Assembly (NCBI GenBank): GCA_049999765.1
Contig: JBNGIQ010009543.1
Coordinates: forward strand, 1 to 27,249
DNA from: Phaeoceros laevis
Taxonomy: Eukaryota > Anthocerotophyta > Anthocerotopsida > Notothyladales
Direction: 5' to 3'
DNA length: 27,249 nucleotides
Under the pieces are notes generated by a model. It made no database searches. It was not told the origin of the DNA and saw only the letters and a program-made list of their open reading frames with translations. How positions within the stretch are numbered: position 1 is the first letter of the stretch; each line of letters starts with the position of its first letter. Below, piece after piece: positions 18,541-27,249 of the stretch. Position numbers and translations under genes: made by a program.

Positions 18541-18972
18541 AACCTTGTTAGCCTCTCTAATTTCTCATGGAATGTGTACAGCCTGCACCAAAGAAAGAGG
18601 ACAGTTCATAAAACAAACTAGTCGTAATTAGGACACGTGCTGGTGCTGTAGAGTAAACAGGCAGCCAAGGACATGGGCAAACTCCAGCAAACCATTCTCT
18701 TTTGGCCTTGAAAGAGCCTCTGAAGGCTCGCAAGAGCCTCTCTATGCTACTTCCGAGAACGGAGTACCACAACCTGTCTTGATTAAGAGCAGAATTTCGG
18801 TTCAGATCACATAACAGCCCCGGCCTTGGGAAATACAAAACCTGGACACTCTGCGGAAACTATACCAATGTACCACTGTGAAACACTGGGACACCCAAAG
18901 TTTGGGATCACAAACACAACTTGCTGGAATGCACAACACGCACGAGTACACTCACCAAATCTCAGCACTTAC
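18541..18972. other. Likely intron sequence of the Roc-COR locus
   Basis: The COR exon ends at a strong donor (CTT-GTAAGTGC, 18973-18966) and the next exon-like segment starts at 18531. A minus frame (18838-18557) reads LWYSVLGSSIERLLRAFRG but has no clear splice borders or family. No RNA gene is seen. Confidence 0.35.
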
Positions 18973-20529
18973 AAGCACTTTCTTTCATATGCCACCCATC
19001 ACCTTTGTACTCTTCTTCTACAGCAGCCAGGCTACTGCAAGCCTTCAGTGCCCTAAAAAAGTGTGCAAGGCATCTTCTCACAAACATGGCTGGCATCCAC
19101 CGGGCACACACATTTAGCGAGTTCCCTACAAACACAATCGACTCTAACTTTGCAGCTTTGGAGTCCTTATCCTCAAAGAGAGCCGGCAAAAGGTATCCTT
19201 TTTCGGGTTCCCCAGAGCATTGCTCGTAGCACAAGTCCAAGAGCAGCATGAGCTGAATGAGTTCATCCGGTTCCACAAGTAGACGCCCTTGCCCATGCGG
19301 GTCCATGCTGGGAACACTTTCCATAGCTTTCTCCAACAAGTTGCGCAGATTTCTACTGTTGAGGAACCCATTTCTGGGCCGATAATTGTTTGCTGGATTC
19401 TACCTTGCTGGCTTGCCCTGCGGAGAGAAGAGGTCTAGCAGATGACCCAGAACTCCATGTCCAAACCACCTAGGGTTCTTGACGATGAAGTTCAGCTTGG
19501 GGTGATATATCATCTCTCCCACATCATGCAAGTAAGCGGCCACTGGTTTCCATCCCTCGTCCTCATAAGGCAAGTTCCCCTCCTGAGAGACAGACTTGCA
19601 CAAGTCTGCGAACTCCGTTTTGGAGTAGCCAACCGTTTAACAACCTGGTTGCATATCTCTGGCTCGGCTTCCAGACCATGCAGCTTGTCCTTCACGGTCT
19701 CCTGGATCTTCTTTACCCATGTGTTGAGCCCAGGATCCTCCATGTCCAGGGCATTCACAATGAAAGGGTCTGGACTGATGGTCAGCAAGTTACGAAACTG
19801 TTCTGCCAACCGAGAGACAATCTCGTCAGCATTGGAGAGCCAGGAAGCCTCGTCCGCAGAGTTGAGGTTGGCGGTTAGTCTATCCTTGTTGGTTATCACC
19901 ACCGCCACCAATGGGTTGGTTGCTGAGCTGCCACGCTTCGAATTGGAGGCAATGAACCTGAGCCAATAGAGCAACTCGTTCTACAACTCCTTGAGAGTTT
20001 TGACCTCACTGTCTCCTGTGACAGGTGCCAACGGGCTTATAATTGGGCTGAAGGCCAGAACAAACAGGGTGGCTGCATTGTTGGCGCTGGGAAACATGAA
20101 GTCATGGAGAGCGTGAAACTCTCTTTGACCAGCGAAATCCCACACAGAAATGCGAACGTCTGCCTCATCTTCCAGCACATGTATGCTGATTCCACGAGTC
20201 CGTTTGTCCAGCTCCTTGTCACGTGAGGACGACACCACCTTGGCCTGGCTTTTGGGTACCTTGGCAACTGCTGGCTGCCCCTGCCTCGCATCACTTTGCT
20301 GCTGGTGCAAGTGCATCAAGGCATCGCACAGAGTGGATTTCGCCGTGAAGGATCAAGCACAAGGCATGTTCAAATGGCAAGTCCTACTTGGAACAATCTT
20401 TACAAAGTGATAGAACCTGGAAATCAGACACCAACCTGCGTACTCCTTTCCACAAAGCACAACTCGGCACGACTTGGCGTTTGCTTTGGGCCCGGCAGAC
20501 AATGCATGTAGAAAGTCTTTGTTGCGAAG
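18973..20529 (-). pseudogene. Roc-COR (ROCO-type) GTPase gene, decayed and split by copia copy 2
   Basis: The 5' exon (20529-20436) reads AKSCRVVLCGKEYAG up to a donor GTTGGT; with KST of the next exon (from about 20343) this forms the P-loop G-x4-GKST. The acceptor and the P-loop Gly at the join are degraded (ACGGCG). Then come ISVWDFAGQREFHALHDF (G3, DxxGQ), LLYWLRFIASNSKR and VVITNKDRL (G4), and COR: TEFADLCKSV, YLHDVGEMIYH, GFLNSRNLRNLLEKAM, DLCYEQCSGEPEKGYLLPAL. Lesions are TAG at 19983-19981, a one-base shift near 19640 and TAG at 19402-19400 (the last could sit in a short intron). Roc-COR proteins are large GTPases often tied to kinase, LRR or death-type domains; none is visible here. 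Confidence 0.82.
20525..20529. repeat. Left target-site copy of copia copy 2 (cgaag)
   Basis: The five bases before the 5' LTR are cgaag; those after the 3' LTR (26591-26595) are agaag. One mismatch in an otherwise standard 5-bp copia target-site duplication. Confidence 0.7.
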
Positions 20530-20731
20530 TGATGAAACATATTAGAAGCATGCCTAGTCAGTTAGCTAAGTTGATCTGTTAAGACAATGAACGGGTCGGC
20601 TGAAACGATACGGTCTCAACCGCACCGGTTGACAACACACACACAAAAAAAAAGGCAAGCACGACACCGTGTTGTACATTCATTCAAAAAGAATCGTCAA
20701 TTTCACACATCGAGTGTCCTGAAAAATATCA
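20530..20731 (+). repeat. 5' LTR of copia copy 2
   Basis: 202 bp, TGATGAAACATATTAG to TGAAAAATATCA, so it has the TG...CA ends. It contains a CA run followed by nine A residues; the CA run is 4 bp longer than in the 3' LTR. Confidence 0.96.
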
Positions 20732-20743
20732 TGGTATCAGAGC
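20732..20743 (+). other. Primer-binding site of copia copy 2
   Basis: TGGTATCAGAGC immediately follows the LTR. Complementary to initiator methionine tRNA, as in most plant copia elements. Confidence 0.93.
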
Positions 20744-21061
20744 ATGATACAATCCTTTAGGTCGAGATGGAATCTAGCATTGGACAAGTTGTCCACTTCT
20801 AAATTTATCTCGACCAGATCTTGCAGAGGTGGTCTTAAAATCGTATGCACTGGGTAAACCTGACCTACTTATCCTAGTATACGATCATTTGAGAAGCACC
20901 ACTACCCCCAAGAGCTCACGCACCTTCCCCATGAAGCAGTCAGTGCGATTGCTCCGGAAGTAGAATGATTCAGACCTGTGATCACAAGAAATGTTGAAAT
21001 GGGAGACCAAAAATAAACGTTTTCTTGATCTTCTTTAAGAACTTATAAAGAAGCATGTAGG

Positions 21062-21262
21062 ATGAAGCGAAACAACATTTTTAACGCATCCGGAGGAAAC
21101 GATGCTCCTTGCACAATTTGTTGGACTAATGACCTCAATTTGAGGGGATCTGTTACCAGGGATGAGGCGATTCAGGTGATGTTGCATGTCTTAGGCAAGC
21201 GTGGCCCGCTCACAGAAAGCGATAAGAGGCTGTTGAGATTTATTGCTGCTTCCCTAGAATAG
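21062..21262 (+). CDS. Small ORF 1 in the leader of copia copy 2
   Basis: ATG-started, 66 codons, with CTICW, GSVTRDEAIQVMLHVLGKRG and a C-terminal helix-like DKRLLRFIAASLE. It ends in TAG only 4 bases before the ATG of the next small ORF. No family is recognised. Copia leaders normally lack genes; it may be an acquired host fragment or an accessory protein. Confidence 0.35.
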   Translation: MKRNNIFNASGGNDAPCTICWTNDLNLRGSVTRDEAIQVMLHVLGKRGPLTESDKRLLRFIAASLE

Positions 21263-21266
21263 GGAA

Positions 21267-21557
21267 ATGGACAGAAGAAATAGAAGGACTAATCACTGGA
21301 GGAGAAGGAATACTCCACTAGAACAATTAGAACCAACTGACCAAGAATTGGTGCAAGCGGAGGCAAGGAATCGCAATCGTCAGCAGCAAGCTGCACAAAG
21401 GAATCGACTCTTCACAAATAATCCTGCACCACAATCCCTAGGAGTTAGTGCCATAGCCGTGCGTCTGGAGCAAATTGAGAACGAAAACCAAACGAGGGTG
21501 GTGAGAGTTGGTGAAAGATTTGCCAACCTTGGCCACCAGCTTGCAAGATTTGCCTGA
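21267..21557 (+). CDS. Small Arg-rich ORF 2 in the leader of copia copy 2
   Basis: ATG-started, 96 codons, strongly basic at the start (MDRRNRRTNHWRRRN) and helical later (LEQIENENQTRVVRVGERF). Such a basic, Gln/Asn/Arg-rich composition would fit RNA binding, but this is composition only. It ends with TGA 80 bp before the frame that opens into gag-pol. Confidence 0.35.
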   Translation: MDRRNRRTNHWRRRNTPLEQLEPTDQELVQAEARNRNRQQQAAQRNRLFTNNPAPQSLGVSAIAVRLEQIENENQTRVVRVGERFANLGHQLARFA

Positions 21558-21654
21558 TTCACATCCCTGGACACCGAGTATGTGTCCATCCTGCCTTCTT
21601 CAAGCTCACAACACAAGACTAAATGAGCAAATGTGAGTGAAGAGGAATCCATAC

Positions 21655-24600
21655 ATGTGGAGTTCCCCCTTCAGAGATCCTGGCATTGGGATCGATGCAT
21701 TAGGTGCAAATTATGTTGAAGGAGTTCCAGGTGGATCAGACCTTTTTGTCAGAAACCTGACTGCATCACTTGACGAAGCACAAGGAGCAAGTTCATCGGG
21801 AGAGAATGGAGAACGTGGTGTAGGGCCGAGCCCGCCAAATTCACCTAGCACACCCAGCAGGTCGGTGAGTCCCGTGGAGGACTCCTACAGATCAGATTCT
21901 GATGTAGAAGAGCTTCTCAACATGGCCAACCAAGGAGGATCAGAGGGTGGTGGATTTAGAGAACGAGACAGGTTTGGAGGTGGTTCAGACTTTGACATAT
22001 GGCAGATCCGTATGAGAGGGTGTCTCAAGGCATGGGATCTGTGGACCATAGTCGCTGGAACCTCACTCAGACCTGATGAAGATGAGCCACAGGCTCGTGC
22101 AACATGGGACAGGCAACATGCGAAGGCACATGATGTGCTGCTTTCTGGTCTAACTCCTCACATGATCCAGCAAACGTCGGATGCAGAGACAGCAAAGGAA
22201 GTGTGGGACCATTTAGCTAAACTCTATGCAGCATCAGACCTGATGACAATGCTGAATGCTGACAAGAACTTTGCGATGCTTTCCATGAAGGAGACCGACA
22301 CCATTGAACAACATATCGGGGTGTTCCGCACAATGAGGTCTCGCCTGGCAGCCACTGGAACAACCTTCTCAGAGATGCAGGCATGTGTGAGACTGCTGGG
22401 AAGTCTTCCACCAAGCTACCAGCCCTTTGTGACTTCTCAAAATGCGGTTGTCATCGCTGCACAGGAGGCAGCGGAAGATGGTGAGGACCCTGTTATGAGT
22501 TTTAGTGCCCTAGTGGGAGCTCTCCTTCAGGAGAAGGCTAGTCGCAAGCATCACAGGCGCGGACAGGCACAATTGCCTCAGCAGGCCCTGTACACACAAA
22601 GGCAAAGGGGTGATAAGAGGCCTGCAAGAAGGCAACCGTACAATGCACCAAGAGGAAGTGTGAATGCTGCAAGTTCATCTGGAACTAAGAAACCCGGCAA
22701 TTGTAATTGGTGCCAGCTACCTGGCCACTGGGCAAGAGATTGTAGGAAAAAGGCAAATGGTGAGCCTCGACGGGCTGCTCCTGCTGCTGGAAATGTGGTG
22801 ACAACTCGCCACACAACTCCATCAATTCTAACAGTATGCCTGACCACATCTGGAAGCCGGAAGCAGCAGTGGTACTTGGACATAGGTGCCACAAATCACA
22901 TTTGTTACGATAAGGGACAGTTCTCGACCTATGAGGAAAGCACTAGCTCGCAAGTTGTAGTCCTAGGGTCCGATGTCTATCAGCTACCCGTATGTGGGAG
23001 TGGCACCGTACCTGTAAGGAGCACATGTGGTGAGGTGATATACTTGCACAATGTTTTGCACGTGCCTGGCATGTCAAAACACCTCATTTCAGTTAAATGG
23101 CTCTCCCGAGACCTTAAGGCATATTTGCTGTTTGATGAGAGCTACTGTGAAGTGGTGAGTAAGGCTGATCCCCAGAAGGTCATAGCCACAGGGAAGATCT
23201 CTCATGACCTCTACAAATTGGACCTTATGTCCAATTCATCAAGTATGGATGCCAATGTCGCGCGAGTTACGAACTCTAAGGCCCAGTTGGACAGCATTTT
23301 GTGGCACATGAGGTTGGGACACCCACACAGCAGCAAGCTGCAAAAGTTGTCATCTGGAGACCTGTATGAGGATGGTCTGAAACAGAAATTGGAGGAGCTG
23401 CCACTTTGTGAGACATGCGTCTTGGCAAAGAAACATGAGGCACCCTTTAAGAACAAGACCCCTCATCGTGCTAAGGAGGTGTTAGAGTTAGTACACTCAG
23501 ACATCTGTGGACCACTCTCAACCGGGTCATTCGGAGGAGCAAAGTTGTTCCTAACATTTACAGATGACAAATCTCGCTTCACTACCACCTATATTATGCG
23601 AAAGAAGAATGATGCTTTCAGCAAGTTTAAGGAATACATTGTCTTTATGGAGAGACTTACAGGGAAGAAGCTTAAGTCCCTCCGATCAAACAATGGTGGG
23701 GAGTTTGTGTCGGGCGAGTTCCAACAATTCTGTGCGGATGAAGGCATTGGCCGACAATTGACAGTGGTGTACACTCCCCAGCAGAATGGGATTGCAGAAA
23801 ACAAAAATGTGGTTCTGCAAGAGACAGCCAGCGCACTGTTAATTCAAGCTAACCTTCCCCGAATTTACTGGGCTGAAGCAATAATGACAGCCACATACCT
23901 GATTAACAAGCTGCCATCGAATGCTCTGGATGGAAGGACCCCTTATGAAGTGCTGACGGGCAGGAAGCCAGCGATCCAACACCTTCGAGTGTTTGGTTGT
24001 CCAGCTTTTGCATTTGTCCCACGGGAAAAACGTCACAAGCTTGATCCTAAGTCGGAAAAATGTATATTTATCGGCTACACGGAGGGCATCAAGGCATATA
24101 AATTGTACCAACCAGCTACAAGGATAACCAGTCATGCACGGAGCGTCACATTTGACGAGCTTAGTGTGATGTCACCTCGAGTGGGAGCTACCACTTCAGC
24201 TGAGCAAGTGCCTCCACCATTGTGGGAGCTGGGGGAGGATGACGATGAGGCAGGAGCCACTGGAACCTCCTATGCTCCTGCTCAGGTTGAGGAGCCATAT
24301 GACCCTACCAGTCCACATTTGACAAGCAGCCCAAGTTCAGTGTGGTTCCCAAGTTCACAAGAAGTGGAGGTGACACAAGAAGTGGAGGTGTCTCCACCAG
24401 CAGAGGGCACGCACCAGTTGCCACCCCCTGCTCTTATGCCGGCACCACCACCACTGCGCTCTAGTTTAAGGGACCGGCGTCTCCCGGATAGACTCTCCCC
24501 TGAGCCATTTCAGCGTCCCAAGCCTACGCGGCGTCAACAGCGACGTGTCACCAGTCATCAAGTGGCACCAGTCACTGTTGAGGAGGAGGAGCCTACGGAG

Positions 24601-26193
24601 GTTGAGGTTGGTGGCATTGTCGATGAAATTCCAGTGCCTGAGGATGACTTGGACACCATGCCTGTAGCCAGTGACATGCCATCAGTTAGCTTAATGACTC
24701 GAGCTCTTGCTGCTGCTTACATGGATCCCTCGGACCCTCAATCCCAAGCTGAGGCACTGGCCGGCTCAGAAAAGGCACAGTGGCAGGCTGCCATCCAATC
24801 GGAGTATGACTCATTGATGAAGAATGGAACTTGGCTCCTGGAAAAATTACCTACAGGCCGGAAGGTAGTCTCTTGCAAATGGGTCTTTAAGAAGAAATAC
24901 CGAGCTGATGGGCAGGTGGACAGATACAAGGCACGCTTGGTTGCTAGAGGTTTTTCTCAAGTCCCTGGATTGGATTTCTATGAGACCTTCAGCCCTGTAG
25001 CAAAGTTCTCCACTCTTCGTATGCTGTTGGCTCTAGCTGCCCAAGAGGACATGGAACTCGAGATGATGGACGTTAAAACAGCTTTCTTACATGGGGAGCT
25101 AGAGGAGGACATTTACATGTCGCAGCCACCGGGGTACATCAAACCAGGTCAGGAAAAATTAGTGTGCAAGCTCCTCAAAACCTTGTACGGGCTCAAACAG
25201 GCCCCTCGGGCCTGGAATGCCCGGATTCACAAATTTCTGGTCAAGCTTGGGTTTAAGCCAAGTGATGGAGATGCAAACCTGTACATTTTGGAGGAGGGCA
25301 GCAGCAAACTCTACCTCCTGCTGTATGTGGACGACCTTGCTCTAGCTACCAAGGAGAAGAATTTGCTGAACAAGGTGAAAAATAAGCTCAAGGAAGAATT
25401 TGAAATGAATGAGCTTGGCAATCTGACCTACTGTCTGGGCATTGAGGTGAAACGAAACCGTAAGAATCGCACCTTAGCCATGCTGCAGACCAAGTATATT
25501 CGTGATAGTCTTGAAAAATATGGCTTGAGTGAGGCAAAGGTGTCAGCCACCCCTCTACCTAGTGGCATTAAGCTTTGCAAAGCAATGTCTCCACAATCAG
25601 ATGCAGAGAAACAAGAAATGGATGGCATACCTTTTAGACATGCAGTTGGCACTCTCATTTATCTGTCCAATGTCACAAGGCTAGACATTGCTTTTTGTGT
25701 TAGTGCGTTGTCCCAATTTCTAGAGAATCCCGGGAAAGAGCACTGGACATGCGTAAAGAGAGTATTCAGATACCTCAAGGGAACAAAGAATGTTGGACTG
25801 GTTTTTGTCGGAGATAACTCCGAAGTGCTGCACCTTGAAGCTTACGCAGATGCAGACTATGCCGCTGACATTGACACAAGAAAGTCAGTTTCAGCACATG
25901 TCCTCACCCTGGCCAAGGCACCCGTGTCTTGGGGGAGTAAGAAACAAGCGACTGTGGCCCTGTCAACAACTGAGAGTGAGTACAGGGTTCTTACAGTAGC
26001 TGCGAAGGACATTATATGGTCAAGGCAGGTGCTGGCAAGTCTACATCAGACGCAAAGCTGGGCAACCAGACTCAACTGTGATTCCCAAGGAGCAATTGCG
26101 TTGGCAAGGAATCCCGTTTTCCATGCCAGGACGAAACACATTGGAGTTGAACACCACTTCATAAGAGAAACGATCGCAAGTGGGAGTGTTTAG
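21655..26193 (+). pseudogene. Copia copy 2 gag-pol polyprotein with active-site changes and late stop
   Basis: The frame is open from 21637 (after TGA 21634). The first ATG is 21655; the ATG at 21922 (MANQGGSEGG) matches the usual Gag start. Residues from 21637: Gag to about 300; zinc knuckle CNWCQLPGHWARDC (356-369); protease LDIGAT (414-419), where D-[ST]-G is expected; integrase zinc H557, H562, C591, C594; catalytic D622 (HSDIC), then N685 in LRSNNGGEF where family members have Asp, and E721; RT YVDD (1230-1233); RNase H YADADYAAD, TTESEY, CDSQGAIA. TAG 26191-26193 removes the conserved last 42 codons (LEYI, ADLLTKSL), which stay open to TGA 26317-26319. Protease and integrase therefore both look inactive. 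Confidence 0.93.
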
Positions 26194-26383
26194 CTGGAGT
26201 ATATTGCGACACACGAAAACCCAGCAGACTTGCTGACTAAGTCTTTGGGTAAGGAACTTCACCATCGGCACATGAAAACCCTGAATGTCGTGGAGTGCCC
26301 ATCAGATTGCAGCTCGTGAGAAACAGTGGGAGCAACAAGACGCGAGCTCTACTCTTGGCGAATTCAGCATCTGACGTAGTCAT

Positions 26384-26392
26384 GAGTGGGAG
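26384..26392 (+). other. Polypurine tract of copia copy 2
   Basis: GAGTGGGAG directly precedes the 3' LTR, the position needed for plus-strand priming. Confidence 0.85.
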
Positions 26393-26590
26393 TGATGAAA
26401 CATATTAGAAGCATGCCTAGTCAGTTAGCTAAGTTGATCTGTTAAGACAATGAACGGGTCGGCTGAAACGATACGGTCTCAACCGCACCGGTTGACAACA
26501 CACAAAAAAAAAGGCAAGCACGACCCCGTGCTGTACATTTCATTCAAAAGAATCGTCAATTTCACACATCGAGTGTCCTGAAAAATATCA
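26393..26590 (+). repeat. 3' LTR of copia copy 2
   Basis: 198 bp, nearly identical to the 5' LTR. Differences by eye: a 4-bp shorter CA run, accccgtgc for acaccgtgt (two substitutions), and single-base length changes in a T and an A run. Confidence 0.96.
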
Positions 26591-26636
26591 AGAAGACACT
26601 TTAATCTGACTGTCGAAGCTCTCATGAGATGCAAGT
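26591..26636 (-). pseudogene. Upstream part of the Roc-COR exon, cut off by copia copy 2
   Basis: If one target-site copy and the element are ignored, the minus frame MRASTVRLKCL (from 26625) runs in phase into RNKDFLHALSAGPKAN at 20526 and on to the P-loop. An in-phase TAG about 15 bp further upstream (following MAKG) marks either the exon border or another lesion. Support is the preserved phase only. Confidence 0.5.
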
Positions 26637-26639
26637 GGT

Positions 26640-27071
26640 ACATGCACTAGCCTTTGGCCATGGTCAATTGGCCAGTTGACCGAAGACTGGTACATCTGGT
26701 CATGGAGGCTGGTAGCAATCGCCATCATCTCCTAAGCGGGTTGCAATCTGTGCGACTGCGGCCCAATAGTGCTGAATAATTCTTCCTTCCTCCCGTGCTA
26801 GCTGATGTGTCATGAGTACTGGAAGAAGACTCGCAGTCCGTATCGGTAAACGGGGATACATCATGATTACACACAATCTTTGGGTGCCGCAGTGTTCGAA
26901 GCAAGTCCCGCCCGTGCTGGGAAATCCACCAGGGTACGGACATTATTTTTGCTACAGAACCACTGACAGATGTAGACATATTTATAGAGACGTCGTCTTG
27001 CCTGCTTGGTCATGAGCCATTTCGATCGATTTCATTTGGGAGTTTGAGGATTTGGAGTTAGAAATCGCGGC
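26640..27071. other. Spacer between the broken Roc-COR gene and the next gene
   Basis: A minus frame of 84 codons (26979-26725, MSTSVSGSVAKIMSVPW...) could belong to the 5' part of the Roc-COR gene but shows no family. A perfect TATAAATA (minus strand, 26986-26979) lies in the middle; on the plus strand it reads TATTTATA, about 90 bp before the ATG at 27072. It may be a promoter for either direction. Nothing else is recognised. Confidence 0.3.
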
Positions 27072-27249
27072 ATGGCGTTTGCGAGAATGGTGCTAGGTCT
27101 GCATCTCTTGCTGCAGCTGCTTGTGGCCACACACGCGTACGGCTCCTCCGGAAATGCGAGGAACGGCGCCTTTGTCATTCACACGGGTACTCCTAGCGAT
27201 AGGCCTACTCGGTACCGATCTATGTTGAGGGAGCAGGCTCAGATGTCGT
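27072..27249 (+). CDS. N-terminus of a secreted or membrane protein, cut by the right window edge
   Basis: ATG at 27072 opens 59 codons to the window end without a stop. MAFARMVLGLHLLLQLLVA is a typical signal peptide: short basic start, Leu-rich core, then THAYG as a likely cleavage region near residues 23-24. The mature start contains GAFVIHTGTPSDRPTRYRS and MLREQAQ. The pattern is loosely like the propeptide of plant secreted aspartic proteases, but this is too short to assign. No intron is seen within this part. Confidence 0.6.
   Translation, partial: MAFARMVLGLHLLLQLLVATHAYGSSGNARNGAFVIHTGTPSDRPTRYRSMLREQAQMS

Larger units (their letters stand above)
20530..26590 (+). mobile_element. 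Ty1/copia LTR retrotransposon, copy 2, complete and young
   Basis: Full order: 5' LTR 20530-20731, primer-binding site 20732-20743, leader with two small ORFs, gag-pol from 21655 or 21922 to 26193, polypurine tract GAGTGGGAG (26384-26392), 3' LTR 26393-26590, flanked by cgaag/agaag. Compared by eye, the LTRs differ by two substitutions and three small indels in about 200 bp, so insertion is recent. Gag-pol is the same lineage as copy 1 (RKKxxGEPRR after the zinc knuckle; YTEGIKxYK in integrase). It sits inside the 5' Roc-COR exon. Active-site changes and one stop suggest it was moved by another copy's proteins or decayed very quickly. Confidence 0.97.

Noticed and set aside
2560-26193. TAG used as a sense codon (altered genetic code)
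   Set aside because: The 1518-codon copia frame and the 566-codon SANT gene have no internal TAG apart from the one lesion, and DCN1-like and caspase end naturally in TAG.

Overview
The window reads as nuclear DNA of a streptophyte (green plant lineage), possibly a charophyte alga. The lineage call rests on a plant-type DCN1-like gene with about ten small exons and introns of roughly 70-250 bp, a plant-specific SANT/MYB-like gene, and two plant-style Ty1/copia LTR retrotransposons. The species is inference only. Two assembly gaps (7414-7513 and 9826-9835) show it is a scaffold.

Layout. 1-6664: a minus-strand copia element whose 3' LTR runs off the left edge. Its gag-pol has two in-frame TAG codons and an in-frame triplication of 92 codons of RNase H. 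6744-7362: coding-like sequence of unknown identity. 7932-9045: a minus-strand gene with a possible PD-(D/E)XK nuclease pattern. 9130-9780: two decayed minus-strand coding pieces. 10845-12838: a DCN1-like cullin neddylation co-factor, solved exon by exon. 12932-14905: a convergent SANT/MYB-like gene with four exons. 15099-15213: a 5S rRNA-like sequence upstream of that gene. 16211-17599: the most striking gene, an animal-type (C14A-like) caspase behind an alpha-helical N-terminal region. 17671-17818: a 53-bp-arm inverted repeat made from CHAT-domain coding sequence, followed by a decayed CHAT fragment. 18370-20529: a decayed Roc-COR GTPase gene whose 5' exon is split by a second, young copia element (20530-26590). 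27072-27249: the start of a plus-strand gene with a signal peptide.

From 16 to 27 kb, three kinds of gene typical of death and immune signalling lie side by side: a caspase with a possible HeLo/MLKL-like helical region, a CHAT protease-family fragment and a Roc-COR GTPase. That they act together is inference from position. CHAT and Roc-COR are broken here. The caspase needs two small indel corrections to read through, one of them in a G run.

Two patterns cross the whole window. The stop codons that interrupt otherwise good coding frames are nearly all TAG, with a few TGA and no TAA; this fits loss of CAG at CHG-methylated sites. Several reading-frame shifts fall at homopolymers, which suggests that some breaks may be sequence errors.
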